Assembly (NCBI RefSeq): GCF_040529055.1
Contig: NZ_CP132342.1
Location: forward strand, 496,001 to 560,000
Length of the DNA stretch: 64,000 nt
Origin: Xanthomonas sontii
GTDB lineage: Bacteria > Pseudomonadota > Gammaproteobacteria > Xanthomonadales > Xanthomonadaceae
Direction: 5' to 3'
Shown piece after piece: positions 8,702 to 17,852 of this stretch. The notes beneath the pieces were generated by a model. It ran no database searches, was not told where the DNA came from, and worked only from the letters and a program-made list of their open reading frames with translations. The position numbers were made by a program, and so were the translations under genes. Each line of letters opens with the position of its first letter. Position 1 is the first letter of the stretch.

Positions 8702-11398
8702 TCAGTGCTGCGCCACCGGCAACACCACGTCCATCAGCGTGGCGTCGTCCGGATCCGGCGTGGCCTTGAAGCCGAGCTGCCGGCACATCGCCAGCATGGT
8801 GCGGTTCTCGCGCAACACCTGGCCTTCGACCACCTTGAGGCCGAGCCAGCCGGCGTACTCGATCATGATCCGCATCAACTGCCAGCCGATGCCGTGGCCC
8901 TTGAGGTCGGAGCGGATCAGGATGCCGTATTCGCCGCGGTCGTAATCGGCATCGGCATGCAGGCGCACCGCGCCGAGCATGTCGCCGCTGCGCGGCTCGA
9001 TCGCCACCAGCGCGATCGAGCGCGCGTAGTCGAGCTGGGTCAGGCGCGCAATGAATTCGTGACTGAAATGCTTCACCGCCTGAAAGAAGCGCAGGCGCAG
9101 GTCCTCGTCGGTGACGCGGGCGAAGAAGCTGCGGAACAGCGCGTCGTCCTCCGGCCGCACCGGGCGCACGAACGCGGCGCTGCCGTCGTTGAGCACGATG
9201 CGCCGTTCCCACTCCTTGGGATACGGGAAGATCGCGAAGCGCGGATGGCCGCGGCCCTTGTGCAGGCGCCGCGACGGCGCCACCGCCACCCGCGCGTCGA
9301 CCGCGATCACCCCGTCGCGGTCGGCCAGCAGCGGATTGATGTCCAGTTCGCGGATCTCGGGCAGGTCGGCCGCCAGTTGCGCCAGCTTGACCAGCACCAT
9401 CGCCACCGCACGCTCGTCGGCGGCCGGCACGTCGCGGTAGGCCTTGAGGATGCGGCTGACGCGGGTGCGGCCGATCAGTTCGTGGGCCAGGCGCAGGTCC
9501 AGCGGCGGCAGCGCCAGCGCCTTGTCGTCGATCACCTCCACCGCGGTGCCGCCGCGGCCGAACACGATCACCGGGCCGAAGGTGGGATCGTCGGCGATGC
9601 CGGCGATCAGTTCGCGCGCCTTCGGCCGCAGCAGCGAGGGCTGCACCAGCACGCCGTCGATGCGCGCGTGCGGTCGCGCGGCGCGTGCGCGGGCGAGGAT
9701 GCCCTCGGCGGCGTCGCGCACCGCCTCCACGCTGACCAGGTTGAGGCGCACGCCGTCCACGTCGGACTTGTGCGGGATGTCGGCCGAATGGATCTTCACC
9801 GCCACCGCCGAGCCCTGCGCCAGCATCGGCGCGGCCACCTGCGCCGCGGCCTCGGCATCGGCGGCGTGCGCCACCGGCGCGGTGGGGATGCCGTAGGCGG
9901 CCAGCAATCGCGTGGTCGCCAGCGGGTCCAGCCAGGTCTGCCCGGCGGCCAGCGCCGCGTCGACGATGCCGCGCGCGGCGGCGGCGTCGAAGGCGAAATC
10001 GTCGGGCAGGCTCGGCGGCGTTTCCATCAGCGCCGCCTGCGCTTCGCGGTAGCGCACCAGGTGCATGAAGCCGCGCACCGCGTCCGCCTCGGTGGCGTAG
10101 GTGGGGATGCGCGCGGCGTTGAGCGTGGCGGTGGCGCTCTCGTCGTTGCCCAGCCACACCGCGAACACCGGCTTGTCGCGGTGGTGGCGCGGGCGCTGGC
10201 CGAGGATGCGGGTCAGCGCCTGCGCCGCCTCGGCCGAGGAAGTGAACGCGGTCGGCACGTTGACCACCAGCACCGCATCGTTCTCCGGGTCCTCCAGCAG
10301 CGCACCGGCGGCGGCGGCGTAGCGTTCGCCGTCGGCGTCCACCACGATGTCCACCGGATTGCGATGCGACCATTCCTGCGGCAGCGCCGCGTCCAGTTGC
10401 TGCTGGGTGGGCGCCGAGAGCGCCGCCAGGGTGCCGCCGAGATCGGCCAGCGTATCCACCGCCAGGCGGCCGACGCCACCGCCGTTGCTGAGGATGGCCA
10501 GGCGCCGGCCGGGGAAGGTGCTGAGCCGGCCCAGCGTCTCCGCCGCGGCGAACAGTTCGTCCAGCGCGCGCACCCGCAGCAGTCCGGCGCGGGCGAACGC
10601 GGCGCCGTACACCGCATCGGAACTGGCCAGCGCCTGCACGTGGGTGTCGGCGTTGGGATCGATGCGCAGTTGCCGGCCCGACTTCACCACCACCACCGGC
10701 TTGGCGCGGGCGGCGGCGCGCGCGGCGGACATGAACTTGCGCGCGTCACGGATGTGTTCGACATAGAGCAGGATCGCGCGGGTGCGGTAGTCGGTGGCGA
10801 AGTAGTCGAGCAGGTCGGCGAAGTCCACGTCCAGCGCGTCGCCCAGCGAGACCACCGCCGAGAAGCCGACCGCACGCGCCACGCCCCACTCCACCAGCGC
10901 CGCGGCGATGGCGCTGGATTCGGAGATCAGCGCCAGGTCGCCCGGCTGCGGGCAGTGCGCGGCGATGCTGGCGTTGAGCCGCGCATGCGGCGCGATCACG
11001 CCCAGGCAGTGCGGGCCGAGGATGCGCAGGCCCTTCGCCCGTGCGGCGCTCTCCACCCGCGCCGCGGCCGAGCCCGGCCCGCTGCCGAGCCCGGCGGTGA
11101 GGATGATCGCCGCGGCGACGCCGCGCCGGGCAGCGATCGACACGATGCGCGGCACCATCCGCGCCGGCGCGGTGATCACCACCAGGTCCGGCACCCAGGG
11201 CAGATCGGTGAGCCGGCGCACCGTGGGCACGCCGTCGATCTCGCGGTAGCGCGGGCTGACCCAGCCGATCTGCCCGGGAAACCCGGCCGCGCGCAGGCTG
11301 CGCACCACCGCCCGCCCGGCCGAGCGCTCGCGCGGGCTGCCGCCGACGATGGCGACCGAGGCGGGGCGGAACACGGACTGCAGGTGATAGGTGCTCAT
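8702..11398 (-). CDS. Pat-like NDP-forming acyl-CoA ligase/GNAT acetyltransferase
   Basis: This 898-residue protein has the domain order of PatZ/Pat protein lysine acetyltransferases: an N-terminal CoA-binding Rossmann domain (SVAIVGGSPRERSAGRAVV), succinyl-CoA-ligase-like domains, an ATP-grasp region (AVKIHSADIPHKSDVDGVRL ... VIVFGRGGTAVEVIDDKAL), and a C-terminal GNAT domain from about residue 730 (RIVLNDGSAAFVRPVRPED ... LKGHGIGWQLMRIM). In enterobacteria such proteins acetylate and inactivate acetyl-CoA synthetase. The ligase part is usually catalytically dead, but I cannot judge that here. The reading frame extends 45 codons upstream; the ATG at 11398 directly precedes the conserved N-terminus. 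Confidence 0.88.
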   Translation of the reverse strand: MSTYHLQSVFRPASVAIVGGSPRERSAGRAVVRSLRAAGFPGQIGWVSPRYREIDGVPTVRRLTDLPWVPDLVVITAPARMVPRIVSIAARRGVAAAIILTAGLGSGPGSAAARVESAARAKGLRILGPHCLGVIAPHARLNASIAAHCPQPGDLALISESSAIAAALVEWGVARAVGFSAVVSLGDALDVDFADLLDYFATDYRTRAILLYVEHIRDARKFMSAARAAARAKPVVVVKSGRQLRIDPNADTHVQALASSDAVYGAAFARAGLLRVRALDELFAAAETLGRLSTFPGRRLAILSNGGGVGRLAVDTLADLGGTLAALSAPTQQQLDAALPQEWSHRNPVDIVVDADGERYAAAAGALLEDPENDAVLVVNVPTAFTSSAEAAQALTRILGQRPRHHRDKPVFAVWLGNDESATATLNAARIPTYATEADAVRGFMHLVRYREAQAALMETPPSLPDDFAFDAAAARGIVDAALAAGQTWLDPLATTRLLAAYGIPTAPVAHAADAEAAAQVAAPMLAQGSAVAVKIHSADIPHKSDVDGVRLNLVSVEAVRDAAEGILARARAARPHARIDGVLVQPSLLRPKARELIAGIADDPTFGPVIVFGRGGTAVEVIDDKALALPPLDLRLAHELIGRTRVSRILKAYRDVPAADERAVAMVLVKLAQLAADLPEIRELDINPLLADRDGVIAVDARVAVAPSRRLHKGRGHPRFAIFPYPKEWERRIVLNDGSAAFVRPVRPEDDALFRSFFARVTDEDLRLRFFQAVKHFSHEFIARLTQLDYARSIALVAIEPRSGDMLGAVRLHADADYDRGEYGILIRSDLKGHGIGWQLMRIMIEYAGWLGLKVVEGQVLRENRTMLAMCRQLGFKATPDPDDATLMDVVLPVAQH

Positions 11399-11881
11399 GG
11401 CGGCGGCGGAGGCGAGCGAATGCGCTAACGGTACACGGCTGGCCGCGGCGCGGGGATGATCCGGGTCGCGCGCTGCGGCGTTGACGGCGATGCCGCGCAT
11501 CCGGCGACAGCTGCGCTGGCGAGATTCCGGCATCCGCGCGTCGGGGCTGAAGCCCCTCCCACAGGGGCTTGGGTCGGCGGCCCGTTACGTACGCACGCGC
11601 GCTTGACCGGAATCCGGAACGACACGGACCATCGCTGGACTTCCCGGTGTGAGAGGGGCTTCAGCCCCGACCCGACCCGACCAGGCCACAGAGACCAGGC
11701 GGCGGCGCACACCCGGTGCGCAGGGCAGGCAGCGCCGCCTCCCCCGCAGAAAGACCCCGCCAGACGACCGCCCACCGCCGATCCTTCGCGGATCCGCCAT
11801 GTCCATCGGAGCACGCAGGCACAGCCCGGGTCAGCACCCGGTCGCATTGGCGGCCGCATAATGCGGCGATGGAGACGACTC
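11399..11881. other. Divergent intergenic region with REP pair
   Basis: The 483 bases between the Pat-like gene and the Kef-type gene contain a pair of opposed REP palindromes (11540-11562 and 11649-11671) and no supported gene. Both flanking genes must be expressed from promoters here; I see no clear sigma70 hexamers. Confidence 0.6.
11540..11671. repeat. REPIN of the GTGGGAG family
   Basis: The 23-base palindromic unit (core GGGGCTGAAGCCCC) occurs inverted at 11540-11562 and direct at 11649-11671 (one base changed, GTGAGAG), 86 bases apart. The same unit, in the same outward arrangement, recurs at 13880-14066. Confidence 0.8.
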
Positions 11882-13711
11882 GTGCATAGCGGCGGCCTGG
11901 AACTGGCGCTGGTGCTGCTGCTGGCCGCGGTGATCGCGGTGCCGGTGTTCAAGCGCCTGGGCCTGGGCGCGGTACTGGCCTACCTGGCCGCGGGTGTGGT
12001 GCTGGGGCCGGACGGGCTGGGCTTCGTGCAGGACACCGAGCGCATCCTCAACGCCGCCGAGATCGGCGTGGTGATGCTGCTGTTCCTGATCGGCCTGGAA
12101 CTGTCGCCGGCGCGCTTGAAGGTGATGCGGCATGCGGTGTTCGGCGCCGGGTCGGCCCAGGTCGCGCTGACCGCGCTGCCGCTGGGCGCGCTGGCGCTGT
12201 GCATGGGCCTGAACTGGAAGAGCGCGCTGGTGATCGGCCTGGCGCTGGCGCTGTCCTCCACCGCGGTGGGCCTGCAACTGCTGGCCGAGCGCAAGGCGCT
12301 CAACAGCGACTACGGCCGGCTCGGCTTCGCCATCCTGCTGTTCCAGGACCTGATCGCGATCCCGCTGCTGGCCGCGGTGCCGCTGCTCGGCGGCGCCAAG
12401 AACGACACCCTGACCTGGACGGAAGTGGGCCAGGCGCTGGGCGCGCTGGCGCTGGTGGTGCTGTGCGGGCGCTTCGCGCTGCGCCACCTGTTCCGCACGG
12501 TGGCGCGCACGCGCATGCCGGAGGTGTTCACCGCCAGCGCGCTGCTGGTGGTGCTGGGCAACGCCTGGTTCCTGCAGAAGGCCGGGCTCAGCCCCAGCCT
12601 GGGCGCGTTCCTGGCCGGCGTGCTGCTGGCCGATTCGGAGTTCCGCCACGAACTGGAGGCGCAGATCGAGCCGTTCCAGGGCCTGCTGCTGGGCGTGTTC
12701 TTCATCGCCGTGGGCATGGGCATCGACCTGGACCGCATCGTCGCCGAGCCGTGGCTGATCGCCGGCGCCGTGGCCACGCTGTTGCTGGTCAAGTTCGCGC
12801 TGCTGGCCGGCATCGGCCGCGTGCTGCGCCTGCCCTGGCGCAGTGCGCTGCTGCTGGGCAGCCTGCTGTGGCTGGGCGGCGAGTTCGCCTTCGTGGTGTT
12901 CACCGAGGCGCAGCGCGTGCGCCTGCTCGACGACGCCACCCACGACCGCCTGGTCGCGGTGGTCGGCGTGTCGATGGCGCTGACGCCGCTGCTGCTGATC
13001 GGCATGCAGCGCCTGCTCGGCGGCAGTGAGGCCAGCAAGGGCAAGCAGCCACCATCGCCGGCCGCGCAGTACGACACCGTGGATGCGCAGCGCGCGCAGG
13101 TGCTGATCGCCGGCATGGGCCGCTTCGGCCAGATCGTGGCGCGCCTGCTGACCGCACAGCGCATCCCGTTCGTGGCGCTGGAACACAATCCGGACACGGT
13201 GGAGGACCTGCGCCGCTTCGGCAACCAGCTCTACTACGGCGACCCCAGCCGCCCGGACCTGCTGCGCGCGGCTGGCAGCGACGGCATCCGCATCTTCGTG
13301 GTGGCGATGGACGACCCGGAGACCAACATCAAGACCACGCGGCTGATCCGCCGGCTCTACCCCACCGCCAAGGTGCTGGCGCGCGCACGCAACCGCCAGC
13401 ACGCCTGGCGGCTGATGGACCTGGGTGCGGAGCCGTTCCGCGAAGTGTTCGCCTCCAGCCTGGAGCTGAGCGAGCAGGTGCTGCTCGGCCTGGGCCTGGA
13501 TGCGGCGACCGCGCGCGATCGTATCGCCCGTTTCCGCGAGCACGACACGCAACTGCTGAGGGCCCAGCACCTGGTCTACGACGACGATGCGGCGGTGGTG
13601 CAGACCGCGCGTGCGGCGCGCGCCGACCTGACCAAGCTGTTCGAGGCCGACGTCAACGATCCCACGGCGGGGCCGGCGGATGCGACGAGCATGGGGCAGC
13701 CGCGCGGTTGA
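11882..13711 (+). CDS. Kef-type K+/H+ antiporter with RCK domain
   Basis: This 609-residue inner-membrane protein has an N-terminal CPA2 antiporter domain with about 12 transmembrane helices (residues ~1-380; LLFQDLIAIPLL is the typical KefB/KefC helix) and a cytoplasmic TrkA-N/RCK domain (~395-515) with the nucleotide-binding AQVLIAGMGRFGQIVARLL. It would move potassium out in exchange for protons, with NAD(H) or glutathione adducts sensed by the RCK domain. The frame is open upstream (ATG at 11861), but the GTG at 11882 has GGAG (11871-11874) at 7-base spacing and begins VHSGGLELAL, so I prefer it. No KefF/KefG partner gene is adjacent. Confidence 0.88.
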   Translation: MHSGGLELALVLLLAAVIAVPVFKRLGLGAVLAYLAAGVVLGPDGLGFVQDTERILNAAEIGVVMLLFLIGLELSPARLKVMRHAVFGAGSAQVALTALPLGALALCMGLNWKSALVIGLALALSSTAVGLQLLAERKALNSDYGRLGFAILLFQDLIAIPLLAAVPLLGGAKNDTLTWTEVGQALGALALVVLCGRFALRHLFRTVARTRMPEVFTASALLVVLGNAWFLQKAGLSPSLGAFLAGVLLADSEFRHELEAQIEPFQGLLLGVFFIAVGMGIDLDRIVAEPWLIAGAVATLLLVKFALLAGIGRVLRLPWRSALLLGSLLWLGGEFAFVVFTEAQRVRLLDDATHDRLVAVVGVSMALTPLLLIGMQRLLGGSEASKGKQPPSPAAQYDTVDAQRAQVLIAGMGRFGQIVARLLTAQRIPFVALEHNPDTVEDLRRFGNQLYYGDPSRPDLLRAAGSDGIRIFVVAMDDPETNIKTTRLIRRLYPTAKVLARARNRQHAWRLMDLGAEPFREVFASSLELSEQVLLGLGLDAATARDRIARFREHDTQLLRAQHLVYDDDAAVVQTARAARADLTKLFEADVNDPTAGPADATSMGQPRG

Positions 13712-14159
13712 GGCGGGCGGCGTGCGTGTGGCCGCGGCCGCATGGTCTGCAGTGTTGCTGGCGTGCGATGCGGTGGGCGGTCGCATCGCTGCCGCTCATG
13801 GCGGGCACACCACGAAATCGGTGCGCAGCCTGGCGGTCGGTCAATGCGACATGAGGCGGGTGGCATCCGGCATGGTCGCGTCGGGGCTGAAGCCCCTCCC
13901 ACACTGGAAGCATTGGCGGTGTCCAGACATAGCGCGCTTGACGCGCACTGGCGTTGTCGAACCGCATGTCACGCTTGGCCCCGTCGTCCTTGTTGCCGCC
14001 GCCAGCAAAGGCCTCGCCGTCGCGGACGCATTCGACCGTCATTGTGGGAGGGGCTTCAGCCCCGACTGCAGGATCCAGCCGGCGTCGCTGCGCCGCTCCT
14101 GCTGGCATGGAGACATCTCCCCGAGCACCGGCGCTCACGCCGGCGCCCGGGGCATCGCT
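13712..14159. other. Intergenic region between convergent genes with second REP pair
   Basis: These 448 bases hold the stop-to-stop space between the Kef-type gene and zwf. The only structure I see is a REP pair at 13880-13902 and 14044-14066. No supported gene is present; the short frames are Arg-rich and read through the REPs. Confidence 0.6.
13880..14066. repeat. REPIN of the GTGGGAG family, wide spacing
   Basis: The inverted unit (13880-13902) and direct unit (14044-14066) are exact reverse complements of each other and match the unit at 11540. They enclose 141 bases, longer than the usual REPIN spacer. Their location between two convergent gene ends is where REPs commonly sit. Confidence 0.8.
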
Positions 14160-15944
14160 TCAGCCCTTGCGTGACGAACGCTTCGCTGCGGTGCCGCTGG
14201 CCGCGCGCTTGACAGCTTCCTTCGCGACCTTCTTGGCGACCTTCTTGGCCGCCGGCGTCTTCACCGGCGCCGGGGCAGGCTTGCGCTTGGTCGACTTGCC
14301 TGGCTTCGCCGAAGCCGAGGCATCGCCCGCCTTGGCCCCGCCACGCTTCGGCGCCGGCGTCACCGGCCGGGTCTCGGTGGTGGCGGTGGCTTCAGGCGCG
14401 CGCCGCGGCGGCGGGCGGCGCCCGGCGGTCAGGGTGCGCCAGGTGTGGCCGCCGTTGAGCGCCAGCAGCGCATCGGCCGCGGCCGGGCCGGCACTGCCGG
14501 CCGGGTACTGCGGGGTCTCGTCGGCCGAGGTCTGCCAGGCGTCCAGGATCGGCTGCACGATGGTCCAGGCCGCCTCGACCATGGTCGCGTCCTGGAACAG
14601 GCCGGCCTCGCCGTGCATGCAGTCCTGCAGCAGGCGTTCGTAGCCCACCGTGTATTCCTTGGGGAACCAGTCGCGGTAGCGGAAGTCCATGCGCACCGGC
14701 GCCAGGCTGACCCGCGCGCCCGGGCGCTTGACGTCGAACTGCAGCGAGATGCCTTCGTCGGGCTGGATGTGCAGCACCAGCCAGTCCGGGCCGTAGCCGC
14801 CGATCTCGGCGCTGCGCAGCGGCGCCAGCGGCGCCGGCTTGAAACGGATCGCGATCTCGGTGGTGCGCTCGCGCAGGCGCTTGCCGGTGCGCAGGTAGAA
14901 CGGCACGCCGGCCCAGCGCCAGGTGTCGACCTGCAGCTTCATCGCCACATAGGTCTCGGTGTTGGAATCCGGCGGCACCGTGTCTTCCTCGCGGTAGCCC
15001 GGCACCGCGTTGCGGCCGATCGCGCCGGCCGCGTACTGGCCGCGGACCACGTCGGCCGGACTCAACGGCCGCACCGCCTCGATCACCTCGGCGCGCCGGC
15101 GCAGCATCGCCGCCGGGGTGAAGGCCGCCGGCGGCTCCATCGCGATCATCGCCAGCAACTGGAACAGGTGGTTGGGCACCATGTCGCGCAGGCAGCCGGT
15201 GGGGTCGTAGAAGCCGCCGCGCCCTTCCACGCCGATGGTCTCGGCCGCGGTGATCTGCACGTGGTCGATGCGGTCGCGGTTCCACACCGGCTCGAACAAG
15301 CCGTTGGCGAAGCGGAAGGCGAGGATGTTCTGCACCGTTTCCTTGCCGAGGAAATGGTCGATGCGGAACACCTGGTCCTCGTCGAGCACGCGACCGACGA
15401 TGGCGTTGAGCTCGCGCGCGCTCTGCAGGTCGTGGCCGAACGGCTTCTCCACGATCACCCGGCGCCAGCCGCCGTCGGGGCTCTGCTTGACCAGGCCGGC
15501 CGCACCCAACTGCTCGATCACCGGGGCGAAGAAACGCGCCGCGGTAGCGAGGTAGAACAGCACGTTGCCGCCGGTGCGGTACTGCGCGCCGATCTTCTCC
15601 AGCAGCGCGCCCAGGCTGCGATAGGTGCCGGCATCGTTGAAGTCGCCGCGCAGGTAGTGCAGGCGCGAACGCAGCCAGCCCCACACCTCCTCGTCCAGGC
15701 CATCGGCCTTGAACTCCGCGTCGCGGTCGGCCATCAGCCCGCGCATCGCATCGCCGAGCATGCGCCGCCAAGCCACTTCGCTGACCGCGCCGTGGTCCAC
15801 GCCGATCACCGCGAATTCCTCGGGCAGCGCACCGCTGTGGCGCAGGTTGTACAGCGCCGGCAGCACCAGGCGCCGGGTCAGGTCGCCGCGGGCGCCGAAC
15901 ACAACGATCAGGCAGGGAGGAGTGGTCTGGGAGGCATCGCTCAT
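14160..15944 (-). CDS. zwf: Glucose-6-phosphate dehydrogenase with basic C-terminal tail
   Basis: This 594-residue enzyme oxidises glucose-6-phosphate to 6-phosphogluconolactone with NAD(P)+, feeding the Entner-Doudoroff and pentose phosphate routes. The NADP-binding loop GARGDLTRR is near residue 18, the EKPFGHDL strand follows, and the catalytic RIDHFLGKE holds the substrate-binding His/Lys. The conserved enzyme ends near residue 508. About 86 further residues follow, dominated by K, A, P and R (AAKKVAKKVAKEAVKRA, KSTKRKPAPAPVK), resembling histone H1 or AlgP tails; ordinary Zwf proteins lack this. The start ATG overlaps the stop of the upstream GH15 gene (ATGA), which indicates one operon and translational coupling. 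Confidence 0.95.
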   Translation of the reverse strand: MSDASQTTPPCLIVVFGARGDLTRRLVLPALYNLRHSGALPEEFAVIGVDHGAVSEVAWRRMLGDAMRGLMADRDAEFKADGLDEEVWGWLRSRLHYLRGDFNDAGTYRSLGALLEKIGAQYRTGGNVLFYLATAARFFAPVIEQLGAAGLVKQSPDGGWRRVIVEKPFGHDLQSARELNAIVGRVLDEDQVFRIDHFLGKETVQNILAFRFANGLFEPVWNRDRIDHVQITAAETIGVEGRGGFYDPTGCLRDMVPNHLFQLLAMIAMEPPAAFTPAAMLRRRAEVIEAVRPLSPADVVRGQYAAGAIGRNAVPGYREEDTVPPDSNTETYVAMKLQVDTWRWAGVPFYLRTGKRLRERTTEIAIRFKPAPLAPLRSAEIGGYGPDWLVLHIQPDEGISLQFDVKRPGARVSLAPVRMDFRYRDWFPKEYTVGYERLLQDCMHGEAGLFQDATMVEAAWTIVQPILDAWQTSADETPQYPAGSAGPAAADALLALNGGHTWRTLTAGRRPPPRRAPEATATTETRPVTPAPKRGGAKAGDASASAKPGKSTKRKPAPAPVKTPAAKKVAKKVAKEAVKRAASGTAAKRSSRKG

Positions 15945-17731
15945 GGATGGGTGTCCTGTTCGCCGATCAAGCCATGCAGGCGCAGCGCCGCGTGGATCAG
16001 CGCCACGTGCGAATAGCCCTGCGGGAAATTGCCGAGCATGCGGCCGCTGCGCGGGTCGTACTCCTCGGCCAACAGGCCGACGTCGTTGCACAGCGCGAGC
16101 AGGCGCTCGAACAGCGCGCGCGCCTGCTCGCCGCGGCCGAGCAGCGTGTAGTTCTCCACCAGCCAGAAACTGCAGGCGATGAAGGTGCCCTCGCCGGCCG
16201 GCAGGCCGTCGCCGCTGGCGTCGTCGGCGCGGTAGCGCTCGACCAGGCCGTCGATGCTCAGGTGTTCGGCGATGGCGTCGGCGGTAGCGGCCACGCGCGG
16301 ATCGTCCGGCGGCAGGAAGCCGACCAGCGGGATCAGCAGGGTCGCCGCGTCCAGCCGTTCGCTGCCGTAGCTCTGCACGAAGTAGCCGTCGCGGTGCACG
16401 CCCTGCGCCAGCACCTGCGCATGGATCTCGTCGGCCAGCGCGCGCCAGTGCGCGCGTTGCGCGGCGTCGGCATCGGTGACGCCGTCGCGCGCGCCGCAGT
16501 CGAACGCCAGCCACGCCATCACCTTGGAATGCACGAAGTGCTGGCGCTTGTCGCGGATCTCCCAGATGCCCTCGTCCGGCTCGCGCCAGCGCTGCTCCAG
16601 CACCTCCAGCAACTGCCGCGCCAGCGAGCGGCCATGCACCGCCGTGGCCATGCCCTCGTGGTGGCCGCGGTGGAACGCGGCGATCACCTCGCCATAGACA
16701 TCGAGCTGGAACTGGCCGACCGCGGCATTGCCCACGCGCACCGGCGAAGCGCCTTCGTAGCCGGGCAGCCAGTCCACCGCCCATTCGGACATGCGCCGTT
16801 CGCCGCCGATGCCGTACAGCGCCTGCAACTGGTCGGGCGAGCCGGCCACGGTGCGCTGCAGCCAGCCATGGAACGCGGCAGCCTCGTCGAAATAGCCGGC
16901 CGCGCGCAATGCGGTCAGGGTGAACACCGCATCGCGCAGCCAGCAGAAGCGGTAGTCCCAGTTGCGCTCGCCGCCCAGACGTTCGGGCAGCGAGGTGGTC
17001 GGTGCGGCGACGATGGCGCCGGTGGGCAGGTAACTCAGGCCCTTCAGCACCACCAGCGAGCGCCGCACCGCCTCGGTCCACGGGCCGGCATGCAGGCAGC
17101 GGTGCGACCAGCCGTGCCAGAACGCCTCGGTCTGCGCCAGCGCCTGCTCCGGCGCCAGCAACGGCGGCAGCTCCAACTGCGAGGCGCCGTGGCTGAGCAC
17201 GAACCAGGTGCTTTCGCCGGCCTCCAGCACGAACTCGGCTTCGGTGGCGAAGCCGTGGCCGTGCATGGCCTGCGGGCTGCGCAGCGCGATCTGGTCCGGC
17301 CCGGCCACCGCCTGCAGGCCGCCCTCGATCTGCGACACCCAGGGAATGGTGCGGCCGTAGTTGAAGCGCAGCTGCAGCTGCATGCGCAGCGGCACCCGGC
17401 CGTGCAGTCCGCGCACGATCCGCACCACGTGGTTGTGCATCACCTCGTCGTGGCTGGCGACCATGAAGTCGAGCAGCGCCACCGCGCCGGTGTCGGTCTC
17501 GAACCGCGTCTCCAGCACCAGACTGCCGTCGCGGTAGGCACGGGTGCTGGTGAAGTCGCCCTGCGGCGCGATCGCCCAGCGGCCGTGGTCGGGTTCGCCG
17601 AGCAGGGCGGCGAACAAGGCATCGGAATCGAAGCGCGGCAGACACAGCCAGTCGATCGAGCCGCGACGGTCCACCAGAGCCGCGCTGCGGCAGTTGCCGA
17701 GCATGGCGTAGTCTTCGATTCGCGAGGCCAT
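15941..17731 (-). CDS. GH15 family glycosidase (glucoamylase/trehalase type)
   Basis: This 596-residue cytoplasmic protein has the N-terminal beta-sandwich (EDYAMLGNCRSAALVDRRGS, WLCLPRFDSDALFAALLG) and the C-terminal (alpha/alpha)6 barrel of GH15. Visible landmarks are NWDYRFCWLRDAVFTLTALR, the DEGIWEIR region that carries the general acid glutamate in this family, and EEYDPRSGRMLGNFPQGYSH near the end. Bacterial members hydrolyse maltodextrin-type alpha-glucosides or trehalose; the substrate cannot be told here. Translational overlap with zwf suggests that released glucose enters the dehydrogenase pathway. There is no signal peptide, so it acts on internal sugar. The start at 17731 fits the conserved N-terminus; the frame is open further upstream without family similarity. 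Confidence 0.9.
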   Translation of the reverse strand: MASRIEDYAMLGNCRSAALVDRRGSIDWLCLPRFDSDALFAALLGEPDHGRWAIAPQGDFTSTRAYRDGSLVLETRFETDTGAVALLDFMVASHDEVMHNHVVRIVRGLHGRVPLRMQLQLRFNYGRTIPWVSQIEGGLQAVAGPDQIALRSPQAMHGHGFATEAEFVLEAGESTWFVLSHGASQLELPPLLAPEQALAQTEAFWHGWSHRCLHAGPWTEAVRRSLVVLKGLSYLPTGAIVAAPTTSLPERLGGERNWDYRFCWLRDAVFTLTALRAAGYFDEAAAFHGWLQRTVAGSPDQLQALYGIGGERRMSEWAVDWLPGYEGASPVRVGNAAVGQFQLDVYGEVIAAFHRGHHEGMATAVHGRSLARQLLEVLEQRWREPDEGIWEIRDKRQHFVHSKVMAWLAFDCGARDGVTDADAAQRAHWRALADEIHAQVLAQGVHRDGYFVQSYGSERLDAATLLIPLVGFLPPDDPRVAATADAIAEHLSIDGLVERYRADDASGDGLPAGEGTFIACSFWLVENYTLLGRGEQARALFERLLALCNDVGLLAEEYDPRSGRMLGNFPQGYSHVALIHAALRLHGLIGEQDTHP

Positions 17732-17852
17732 CGTGGGCGCCGGTGCGGAGGAGCGGCGAGTCTGCCAGCGCCGGTGTTTGCGTCGCGTAATCGCCGCGCG
17801 GCGCCGTTCAGGCGCGCGCAAGCGGCCGGCTGCGGCTACACTGCGGCTGCGC

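Noticed and set aside
5584..8769. 1061-codon forward frame crossing the haem protein and VOC genes
   Set aside because: It covers real genes in other frames, is Arg/Pro-rich, and has no recognisable domain.
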